Source: an uncultured Clostridia bacterium (GTDB taxonomy: Bacteria; Bacillota; Clostridia; Christensenellales; Borkfalkiaceae). Taken from it: a stretch of 45,343 nucleotides of DNA. This document shows, in pieces, positions 23,077-30,243 of the stretch. The stretch is from assembly GCA_944363555.1 (NCBI GenBank), contig CALVUL010000073.1:1-45343 (forward strand), written 5' to 3'. Positions within the stretch are counted from its first letter, which is position 1. Every line of letters starts with the position of its first letter. The translations under genes were made by a program, and so were the position numbers. The notes under the pieces were generated by a model. It had not been told where the DNA came from. It searched no databases and saw only the letters and a program-made list of their open reading frames with translations.

Positions 23077-24944
23077 ACGTCCATGATGATCGGCAGGATC
23101 ATCGGGTTTTTCTTCGTCCTTCTGAACAGATGGTTTTTGATGCCCCGCCGCACGGCGTTCTTGACGGCGGCTTTGTCCCCGCCCGCCTTTACGTCGATAT
23201 GGGCGAGGGTCGCGTTGACGTTCTGGCGGATCTCCTCCATCAGTTTATCGTCGAGCAGAATGCCGCGGTTGATGATGTCCGTGCATACCGCCCTGCCCTC
23301 TTCCGAAGAGCCGACGACCACGACGAGCAGCCCGTCCTCGGAAAGATGGATCCTGTCCTTTAACACGACGCTTTCCGATCCGTCGATGCCCAGCCCGTCC
23401 ACAAGCCGCGTGCCCGACGGGAAATTTTCCCCGAAGGTCATGGTCTTGGAAGTGAGTTCCACCGTGTTGCCGATATCGGCGATGAGCACGTTGCTCTTTT
23501 TGACCCCCATATCGACGGCGAGGCGCGCATGCTTTTTCAGATGGCGGTATTCGCCGTGGACGGGGATGAAGAATTTCGGTTTCACCAGCGAGTGGAGGAT
23601 CTTGATCTCGCCCTGACAGGCGTGCCCCGAAACGTGGATGGGTTCCAGACTCTCGTAGATGACTTCCGCCCCCTTGCGGTAGAGGTTGTTGATGACCCCG
23701 TAGATCATCTTTTCGTTGCCGGGGATGGGGCTGGCGCTGATGACGATGGTGTCGTTCGCGCCGATGGTTACCTTGTTGAATTCCCCCGTCGCCATCCGCG
23801 TGAGGGCGCTCATCGGTTCGCCCTGCGAACCGGTGGAAATGATGAGGATCTCGTTGTCGCGGAAATTTTTCAGTTTATCCGCATCCACCATGATGTTTTC
23901 GGGGATCTTGAGTTCGCCGATCTTGGAAGCGGCTTCCGCCACGTTGATCATGCTCCTGCCGGAAAACACCACCTTCCGCCTGTACTTCACCGCCAGATCG
24001 AGGATCTGCTGCAAACGGTGCACGTTGGAGGCGAAGGTTGCGATGATCAGCCGCCTGTCGGCGTTATCGCCGAACACGTGGTCGAGGGTTTCCCCCACCA
24101 CCTTTTCGCTCATGGTATAGCCCGGGCGTTCCACGTTGGTGGATTCCGCCATCAACAGGAGCACGCCCTTTTTGCCGATCTCCGCGATGCGCGTCAAGTC
24201 CATATAATCGCCGTTGATGGGCGTGAAATCGATCTTGTAATCGCCGGAATGGAACACCACCCCGACAGGCGTGGTAACGGAAAGCGCCACCGCCCCCGCG
24301 ATGGAATGGTTCACGTTGATGAATTCCACGGAAAAACAGCCGAGTTTCACCACGCTGCCCGCCTTTACGCAGTTTAAGCTGACGTTGTTCAGCCTGTGCT
24401 CCGCGAGTTTGTTTTCCGCGAGGGTTAACGTAAGTTTCGTGCCGAATACCGGCGCGGAGATCTCCTTCAACAGATAGGGCAGCCCGCCGATGTGATCCTC
24501 GTGCCCGTGGGTGAGCACGATGCCCCTGATGCGGCTCTTGTTTTCTTCGAGATAGGTGATGTCGGGAATGACGAGGTCGATGCCCGGCATATCGTCGGAG
24601 GGGAAGGAAAGCCCCGCGTCCACCACGATGATGTCCTTGCCGTATTCGAAAGCCGTCATGTTCTTGCCGATCTCTCCCACGCCGCCGAGGAAACGGATCT
24701 TCAGGCTTTTCGCATTGCCCTTCGCCTTTGCCTGCTGTTCCTTGCCGCCTTCGATCCTCGCCGCCGCGGCGGTTTTCTGCGCGCTGCCGCTCTGCCGCGC
24801 GCGCCCGTTTTCCTTATTCGGCGCGCTCTGCCGCTTCAACGCCGCGTTCTTTTCCTCGTTCTTCGCCCGACCGCCGCCGCGCGCCGGTTCCCGCTGCGCC
24901 GCGCTCTGCGGCTTTTCGTTTTCCGTCTTTTTGTTTAATTTCAT
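23073..24944 (-). CDS. rnj: Ribonuclease J with a long basic N-terminal extension, 623 aa
   Basis: 5'-3' exo- and endoribonuclease for mRNA turnover and rRNA maturation. The metallo-beta-lactamase core begins at about residue 81 (KIRFLGGVGEIGKNM). The catalytic motif is LTHGHEDHIGG (His146, His148, Asp150, His151). The beta-CASP domain includes STGSQGEPMSALTRMA and HVSGHACQGEIK, and a C-terminal domain follows. Residues 1-80 form a low-complexity Lys/Gln/Ala/Arg-rich segment, probably disordered and possibly RNA-binding, giving 623 rather than about 555 residues. The promoter is at 24989-25017. Its end overlaps trmR by four bases. Confidence 0.94.
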   Translation of the reverse strand: MKLNKKTENEKPQSAAQREPARGGGRAKNEEKNAALKRQSAPNKENGRARQSGSAQKTAAAARIEGGKEQQAKAKGNAKSLKIRFLGGVGEIGKNMTAFEYGKDIIVVDAGLSFPSDDMPGIDLVIPDITYLEENKSRIRGIVLTHGHEDHIGGLPYLLKEISAPVFGTKLTLTLAENKLAEHRLNNVSLNCVKAGSVVKLGCFSVEFINVNHSIAGAVALSVTTPVGVVFHSGDYKIDFTPINGDYMDLTRIAEIGKKGVLLLMAESTNVERPGYTMSEKVVGETLDHVFGDNADRRLIIATFASNVHRLQQILDLAVKYRRKVVFSGRSMINVAEAASKIGELKIPENIMVDADKLKNFRDNEILIISTGSQGEPMSALTRMATGEFNKVTIGANDTIVISASPIPGNEKMIYGVINNLYRKGAEVIYESLEPIHVSGHACQGEIKILHSLVKPKFFIPVHGEYRHLKKHARLAVDMGVKKSNVLIADIGNTVELTSKTMTFGENFPSGTRLVDGLGIDGSESVVLKDRIHLSEDGLLVVVVGSSEEGRAVCTDIINRGILLDDKLMEEIRQNVNATLAHIDVKAGGDKAAVKNAVRRGIKNHLFRRTKKNPMILPIIMDV

Positions 24945-24988
24945 TATTTTACCTTTATCCGTTATGATTTACAAAATTTTCCGTATCT

Positions 24989-25017
24989 ATTATATACCAA
25001 AACGCGCGGAATGTAAA
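24989..25017 (-). promoter_or_regulatory. Promoter of the RNase J-trmR-trhP operon
   Basis: TTTACA (25012-25017), a 17-base spacer and a perfect TATAAT (24989-24994) lie about 45 bases upstream of the RNase J start. It is back-to-back with the serC promoter. Confidence 0.85.
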
Positions 25018-25073
25018 CGCTTTGCCCCTATTAAATTTTAATTGACAAAATTAGTGTTGCCCCGCACTTTTGC

Positions 25074-25102
25074 TTGTTTATTTTTTCCGTTTATTGTATA
25101 AT
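25074..25102 (+). promoter_or_regulatory. Promoter of serC-serA
   Basis: TTGTTT (25074-25079), a 17-base spacer and a perfect TATAAT (25097-25102) lie 35 bases upstream of the serC ATG. The leader is too short for a riboswitch. Confidence 0.75.
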
Positions 25103-25137
25103 AAACGGGAACTGAATTTACAAGGAGATTTGAAAAA

Positions 25138-26211
25138 ATGCGGGTTTACAACTTTGCGGCGGGTCCGTCCACGCTCCCCGTCGAAGTTCTGGAAGAAGCG
25201 CAGAGGGATTTCCTCGATTATAACGGCACGGGCATGTCGATCACCGAAATGAGCCACCGCTCCAAGCCCTTTATGGCGGTCAACGACGAGGCGCAGGCTC
25301 TTTTGCGCGAACTGATGAATATTCCCGACGATTACGCCGTGCTCTTCGTGCAGGGCGGCGCGTCCCAGCAGTTTGCCGCCGTTCCCCTCAACCTGATGGT
25401 GAACGGTAAAGCCGACTACATCGTAACGGGCAATTTCGCGGGAAAAGCGCAGGAAGAAGCGACGAAATACGGCGACGCCGCCATCGCAGCCTCCTCGAAG
25501 GACAAGAACTTCACCTATATCCCCGATATGAAAAACGTGAAGTTCCGCGACGGCATCGACTATGTGCACATCACTTCCAACAACACCATTTACGGCACGC
25601 GCTACACCGCCCTGCCCGAAACTGCCGCTCCCCTCGTTTCCGATATGAGCAGCAACATTTTGAGCGAGGTCGTGGACGTGAAGAAATTCGGCCTCATCTA
25701 CGCGGGCGCGCAGAAAAACGTCGCGCCGGCGGGCGTAACCATCGTCATCGTGAAGCGCGCGCTCCTCGGCAGGCACAAAGCGTTCTGTCCCACGATGCTG
25801 CGCTACGACATTCAGGACAAGAACAACAGCCTTTACAACACCCCGCCGTGCTTTTCCATCTACATGGCGATGCTGGTGCTCCGCCGGCTCAAAAAACTCG
25901 GCGGCGTGAAGGCGATGCAGGAAGTCAACGAATACAAGGCGAAACTGCTTTACGATTGCATCGATTCTTCCTCGCTTTACAAAAATTACGTCAATAAAGC
26001 CGACCGCTCTTTGATGAACGTGCCCTTCGTTACGGGCAGCGAGGAACTCGACGCGAAATTCGTGAAAGAGGCTGCGGAACACGGTCTCGTTTCCCTGAAA
26101 GGGCACCGCCTCGTCGGCGGCATGCGCGCTTCCATCTACAACGCGATGCCCGTGGAAGGGGTGAAAGCCCTCGTGGAGTTCATGAAGAAATTCGAACTGG
26201 AAAACAAGTGA
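25138..26211 (+). CDS. serC: Phosphoserine aminotransferase
   Basis: PLP enzyme converting 3-phosphohydroxypyruvate and glutamate to phosphoserine, step two of serine synthesis. The start VYNFAAGPSTLPVEVLEEAQ is diagnostic. VQGGASQQFAAVPLNL, SNNTIYGT, the Asp of PLVSDMSSNILS and the PLP-lysine in YAGAQKNVAPAG follow in order, with RASIYNAMP near the end. Length (357) is normal. AAGGAGA precedes the ATG. It is followed by serA after 27 bases; no phosphoserine phosphatase (serB) is nearby. Confidence 0.96.
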   Translation: MRVYNFAAGPSTLPVEVLEEAQRDFLDYNGTGMSITEMSHRSKPFMAVNDEAQALLRELMNIPDDYAVLFVQGGASQQFAAVPLNLMVNGKADYIVTGNFAGKAQEEATKYGDAAIAASSKDKNFTYIPDMKNVKFRDGIDYVHITSNNTIYGTRYTALPETAAPLVSDMSSNILSEVVDVKKFGLIYAGAQKNVAPAGVTIVIVKRALLGRHKAFCPTMLRYDIQDKNNSLYNTPPCFSIYMAMLVLRRLKKLGGVKAMQEVNEYKAKLLYDCIDSSSLYKNYVNKADRSLMNVPFVTGSEELDAKFVKEAAEHGLVSLKGHRLVGGMRASIYNAMPVEGVKALVEFMKKFELENK

Positions 26212-26238
26212 TCTTCCGTATCGCAAAGGAGAAACAAG

Positions 26239-27402
26239 ATGAAAAACATATTGAAACTCAACGCCGTCAGCGGCATTGCGGACAAAGAATTCCCCGCCGG
26301 TTACAGCCTTTCGGATACGGCGGAAAACCCCGTGGGCATCATGCTGAGAAGTTTTTCCATGCATGAATACGCCCTGCCCGAAAGCGTGCTCGCCGTGGCG
26401 CGGGCGGGCGCGGGCACGAACAATATCCCTTCCGAAGCGTACGCGAAAAAGGGCGTGGTGGTGTTCAATACCCCCGGCGCCAACGCCAACGCCGTGAAAG
26501 AACTTGTGCTCGCCGCGCTCTTCGCCAGCGGCAGAAAACTGGCGGAATCGCTGGAATGGGTCAGGAGCCTTGCGGGAAAGGGGGAAGAGATCCCCAAACT
26601 CGTCGAAAAGGGTAAGAAAAACTTCGTCGGGCACGAACTCAAAGGCAAGGTGATCGGCATCATCGGGCTGGGCGCCATCGGCGCGCAGGTCGCCAACGCC
26701 ACCGAGGCGATCGGCATGACGGTGCTGGGCTACGACCCCTATCTTTCCGTGGAAAACGCCCTTTCGCTCACGCGCAAGGCGCACCGCGTGCAGTCGCTCG
26801 ACGAACTCGCCGCCGCGGCGGATTACGTTACGGTGCACGTGCCCCTGCTCGCCGACAACCGCGGTTTCTTAAACAAGGAATTTTTCGCCAAGATGAAGGA
26901 CGGCGCGGTACTGCTGAATCTGGCGCGCGGCGAACTCGTGAACAACGACGACGTTCTCGCCGCCGTGGAGAGCGGCAAACTCTCCAAATACGTGTGCGAT
27001 TTCCCCTGCGAACAACTCATCGGCAGGGAAAACGTGCTGTGTTTCCCCCACCTCGGCGCGTCCACGCCGGAAGCGGAGGACAACTGCGCGGTGATGGCGG
27101 CGAAACAGCTTGTCGATTACATCGAAAACGGAAACATCGTCAACAGCGTGAATTTCCCCGCCTGTTCTTCGGCGCGGTGCACGCCGTACAGGATTTCCGT
27201 GCTGCATAAAAACCAGAAAAACATGATCGCGCAGATCTCCTCCATCCTCGCGCAGGACAACATCAACATCGAAAACTTCGAGAACAAGAACAAGGGCGAA
27301 AACGCCTACACGATCCTCGACATCGTTTCCGAGGCAAACGAAAAGATCCTGCAGCAGATCGCCGCCATCGACGGCGTATACAGGGTGCGCGAGATCCGCT
27401 GA
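26239..27402 (+). CDS. serA: D-3-phosphoglycerate dehydrogenase with C-terminal ACT domain, 387 aa
   Basis: Oxidises 3-phosphoglycerate, the first step of serine synthesis. The NAD-binding fold is VIGIIGLGAIGAQVA. The catalytic Arg lies in LLNLARGELV, the Glu in DFPCEQL and the His in FPHLGAST. Residues from about 315 to the end form an ACT domain (SSILAQDNINIENFENKNKG), usual for serine feedback control. The substrate-domain N-terminus is short, as in the compact Bacteroides/clostridial form. AAGGAG lies before the ATG. It is the second gene of the serC-serA operon and is followed by a strong terminator. Confidence 0.94.
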   Translation: MKNILKLNAVSGIADKEFPAGYSLSDTAENPVGIMLRSFSMHEYALPESVLAVARAGAGTNNIPSEAYAKKGVVVFNTPGANANAVKELVLAALFASGRKLAESLEWVRSLAGKGEEIPKLVEKGKKNFVGHELKGKVIGIIGLGAIGAQVANATEAIGMTVLGYDPYLSVENALSLTRKAHRVQSLDELAAAADYVTVHVPLLADNRGFLNKEFFAKMKDGAVLLNLARGELVNNDDVLAAVESGKLSKYVCDFPCEQLIGRENVLCFPHLGASTPEAEDNCAVMAAKQLVDYIENGNIVNSVNFPACSSARCTPYRISVLHKNQKNMIAQISSILAQDNINIENFENKNKGENAYTILDIVSEANEKILQQIAAIDGVYRVREIR

Positions 27403-27427
27403 CGATCAAAACGCAAACAATAAAACG

Positions 27428-27470
27428 CGCCCCCGCGCGGCTTTAAGCCGCGCGGGGGCGTTTGTTTTTC
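27428..27470. terminator. Terminator between serA and the lipoprotein gene
   Basis: A 14-base GC stem (27428-27441 with 27447-27460) and 5-base loop are followed on the plus strand by a T-rich run. On the minus strand, T-rich sequence also follows, so it may serve both convergent genes. Confidence 0.9.
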
Positions 27471-27491
27471 GTTATTCAGGCAAACAAAGGC

Positions 27492-28382
27492 TTAGGTTTC
27501 GTCCGCATAACTGCCCGCATCGGAAGGCGCGGAGATCCTGCCGTCGAATTCCGTGATCTCCGTAAAGACGCGCATTTCAAGGTTTACGTTTATATCGCCC
27601 GTAACGGGTACGTCCTTCGCGCCGAGAGCCGCTTTGAAATTCACTTCCCCCCGATAGCCGGTGAGCGCGCCCGCGTCGTTGAGGCGGATATAAACTTCCG
27701 CGCTGCACTTCTGAATATCCGTCTGCACGGCGTCGCCCGTCATCGCAAGGATATCCGAAAAGAACTCGTCAAGCAAGGTTTCCGCTTTGATGACGATCTT
27801 GATCTTGTTGGCGTCCGACGCCTCGACGTACGCCGCCGCGCCGCCGTTTTCCACCATAAAGATCAGATCGCGCATATCAAAAGTAATCGCCTCGGTATCG
27901 TCCACGCTGAAATTGTATTCCGGCATTTCCGCCTTGGTTTTGGATTCGTAACTGCTCCCGTTTTCTTTCGCGCTGAGTTTGGTATACAGCACGCCTTCCA
28001 CATAGCGCGCTTCCATATTGTAATCGGAAGAAGAACCGGACATTTTCGTGCTGTTTTTCATGCGCGTCTGCATGGCTAAGCCCGCGTCGCCGAAGGTGTA
28101 TTTCGCCTCCCCGTCGCCCTTCATTTCCATATTCTCTTCCTTGTCGCCGGCGACGCCGCCCACTTTCATCTTGTATTCGAACTTCATCTTGTAGCCGGAA
28201 GCGCCTTCCGTCTGCGCCGTTTCGCTGCTGCCGACATCGTCCAGCGAAGCGGAAGCGAGTTTCGTTTCCAGTTCCTCCGCCGTAAGCTCCGTATCGTAAT
28301 TACCGGAAAACTCGTTGCAACCGGTAAACGCCAGCGCCGCGCACAGAACGAGCGCCAGCGCCACGGATAAAATCTTTTTCAT
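27492..28382 (-). CDS. Exported lipoprotein of unknown function, 296 aa
   Basis: A lipoprotein signal peptide is clear: MKK, a hydrophobic core, then LAFTGC with the lipidated cysteine at residue 22. The mature part is rich in alternating strand-like segments with Lys/Glu/Met (for example YKMKFEYKMKVGG) and Ser-rich linkers. It resembles the general pattern of LolA/LppX-like or DUF6612-type lipoproteins that form a half-barrel, but I cannot name a family. GGAGG precedes the ATG and a near-consensus promoter precedes that. It is transcribed alone and terminates at the hairpin shared with serA. Confidence 0.8.
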   Translation of the reverse strand: MKKILSVALALVLCAALAFTGCNEFSGNYDTELTAEELETKLASASLDDVGSSETAQTEGASGYKMKFEYKMKVGGVAGDKEENMEMKGDGEAKYTFGDAGLAMQTRMKNSTKMSGSSSDYNMEARYVEGVLYTKLSAKENGSSYESKTKAEMPEYNFSVDDTEAITFDMRDLIFMVENGGAAAYVEASDANKIKIVIKAETLLDEFFSDILAMTGDAVQTDIQKCSAEVYIRLNDAGALTGYRGEVNFKAALGAKDVPVTGDINVNLEMRVFTEITEFDGRISAPSDAGSYADET

Positions 28383-28408
28383 CCTCTCTGCCTCCTCTCT
28401 TTTTCTTT

Positions 28409-28437
28409 ATCATACTATATTATACTATGCTTGTCAA
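28409..28437 (-). promoter_or_regulatory. Promoter of the lipoprotein gene
   Basis: Perfect TTGACA (28432-28437), a 17-base spacer and TATGAT (28409-28414) lie about 27 bases upstream of the ATG. Confidence 0.85.
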
Positions 28438-28449
28438 TAGCAAAACGAA

Positions 28450-28488
28450 AAAAAATACGGGCGGGCGCAAAATTTTTGCGCCCGCCCG
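28450..28488 (-). terminator. Intrinsic terminator of the hydrogenase operon
   Basis: A 15-base inverted repeat (28458-28472 with 28474-28488; the innermost pairs form the loop) is followed on the minus strand by eight Ts. It lies nine bases past the hydA stop codon. Confidence 0.92.
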
Positions 28489-28496
28489 CCGAACGT

Positions 28497-30230
28497 TTAT
28501 TCGTATTTCTTTCTCTTGACGTATTTGGTATGCAGGATCTCGTGCGCCTTGTGGCTGCCGGGCTTGCCGAGATAATGCTCGTAAATATCCTTGACGACGG
28601 GGTTTTCGTGGCTCTTGCGGATGGTTTTCGCCTGATCCTCGTCGTACAGCGCTTTGGCGCGGAGGGCTTTATAATCCACCTCCCTGCGCGTATAGGTATC
28701 TAAAATCGGCTGGCCGCCGCCGTTGACGCAGCCGCCCGGGCAGCACATGATCTCCACGAATTGGTAATCCGCCTCGCCCTTTTTGATCTTTTCGCAAAGT
28801 TCCTTGGCGTTGGAGAGCCCGCTCGCCACGGCGACCTTTACGTTCATGCCGCCGACGGCGTAACACGCTTCCTTGATGCCCGCCGTGCCGCGCACTTCCG
28901 TGAAATCCAACTTGCCGATAGTCTCGCCGGTGATCTTTTCCACCGCGGTGCGGAGCGCCGCCTCCATGACGCCGCCCGTCGCGCCGAAGATGACGCCCGC
29001 GCCGGAAAATTCACCCATCGGGTTATCCATCTGCCCGTCGGGCAGCAGATTGAACATGATCCCCTTTTCCTTGATGAGTTTGGCAAGTTCCCTCGTCGTC
29101 AGCGAAGCGTCGATATCCGGATAACCGGAGGCGTTTTCGTAATCCCGCGTCTTTTCGAACTTTTTCGCCACGCAGGGCATGATGGAAACGACGAAGATGT
29201 TTTTCGGGTCGATGTCGTTCTTTTCCGCGTAATAGGTTTTGACGAGCGCGCCGAACATCTGCTGCGGGCTCTTGCAGGAACTTACGTTGCCGATGAGTTC
29301 CGGATAATAAAACTCCATATAGCGGATCCACCCCGGCGAACAACTGGTGATAAGGGGCAGTTTTCCGCCCTCTTCGATGCGCTCGATGAGTTCGGTCGCC
29401 TCCTCCATGATGGTCATATCGGCGGCGAAATTGACGTCGAACACCTTATCGAAACCGAGGCGTTTGAGCGCTGTCACCAGTTTGCCTTCCACGTTGGTGC
29501 CGACGGGATAGCCGAATTCTTCGCCGATACCGGCGCGCACCGCCGGCGCGCAGGCGACGATCACGACTTTTTCGGGGTCAGCGAGCGCCGCTTTCACGTC
29601 GTCGATCTCTTCCTTTTCATGCAGCGCGCCCGTCGGACAGACGTTGATACACTGCCCGCACGCCACGCAGGGGCTGTGCGCGAGATCTTCGCCGAACGCG
29701 CAGGCGATCTGCGTGGAAAACCCGCGGTTCACGGCGCCGATGACGGAAACTTCCTGCGCCTTGCACGCCGCCACGCAGCGGCGGCAGAGAATGCACTTGC
29801 TGTTATCCCTCACGAGGTAATCGGTGGAAAGATCCTTTTCCGTTTCCGTTACCGCGCCGGAAAATCTGGTCGCGTCGCACCCGTATTCCTTGGAAAGCGC
29901 CTGCAACTCGCAGTTTAAGTTGCGCGAACAGGACAAACACGAGCGGTTGTGGTCGGATAAAATGAGTTCCAGCGTGGTTTTACGGGCGGCGATCACCTTG
30001 TCGGAATCGGTGGTTACCTCCATCCCCTCCGCCACGGGATACACGCACGCCGCCACCATGCTGCGCGCGCCCTTCACTTCCACCATACAGATACGGCAGG
30101 CGCCGATGGCGTTTATTTCCTTCATATAACACAGCGTGGGGATGCGGATACCCGCCGCCCGCGCCGCTTCCAAAATGGTGCTGCCTTCCGGCACGCTTAC
30201 GTCTATTCCGTTGATTTTCAGATTTACCAT
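28497..30230 (-). CDS. hydA: [FeFe]-hydrogenase catalytic subunit HydA, 577 aa
   Basis: Reduces protons to H2. Domains in order: an N-terminal [2Fe-2S] ferredoxin (Cys34, 45, 48, 62); a His-ligated [4Fe-4S] segment (DHNRSCLSCSRNLNC, 93-107); two [4Fe-4S] clusters (CILCRRCVAAC, about 146-156, and CVACGQCINVC, about 188-198); and the H-cluster domain. The three signatures are TSCSPGW (295-301), MPCVAKKFE (351-359) and EIMCCPGGCVNGGGQP (493-508). The first is commonly TSCCPxW, so one of two adjacent cysteines is serine here. With HydB and HydC this is the trimeric, probably electron-bifurcating type using NADH and ferredoxin. No maturation genes (hydEFG) are in the window. Confidence 0.95.
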   Translation of the reverse strand: MVNLKINGIDVSVPEGSTILEAARAAGIRIPTLCYMKEINAIGACRICMVEVKGARSMVAACVYPVAEGMEVTTDSDKVIAARKTTLELILSDHNRSCLSCSRNLNCELQALSKEYGCDATRFSGAVTETEKDLSTDYLVRDNSKCILCRRCVAACKAQEVSVIGAVNRGFSTQIACAFGEDLAHSPCVACGQCINVCPTGALHEKEEIDDVKAALADPEKVVIVACAPAVRAGIGEEFGYPVGTNVEGKLVTALKRLGFDKVFDVNFAADMTIMEEATELIERIEEGGKLPLITSCSPGWIRYMEFYYPELIGNVSSCKSPQQMFGALVKTYYAEKNDIDPKNIFVVSIMPCVAKKFEKTRDYENASGYPDIDASLTTRELAKLIKEKGIMFNLLPDGQMDNPMGEFSGAGVIFGATGGVMEAALRTAVEKITGETIGKLDFTEVRGTAGIKEACYAVGGMNVKVAVASGLSNAKELCEKIKKGEADYQFVEIMCCPGGCVNGGGQPILDTYTRREVDYKALRAKALYDEDQAKTIRKSHENPVVKDIYEHYLGKPGSHKAHEILHTKYVKRKKYE

Positions 30231-30243
30231 GGCTTTACTCCCC

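Noticed and set aside
25078..26838. 586-codon minus-strand open frame antisense to serC-serA
   Set aside because: Same kind of shadow; serC and serA on the other strand have full catalytic motifs, a promoter and ribosome sites.
28761..29918. 385-codon plus-strand open frame antisense to hydA
   Set aside because: Biased composition and no motif; the opposite strand encodes all hydrogenase cysteine motifs.
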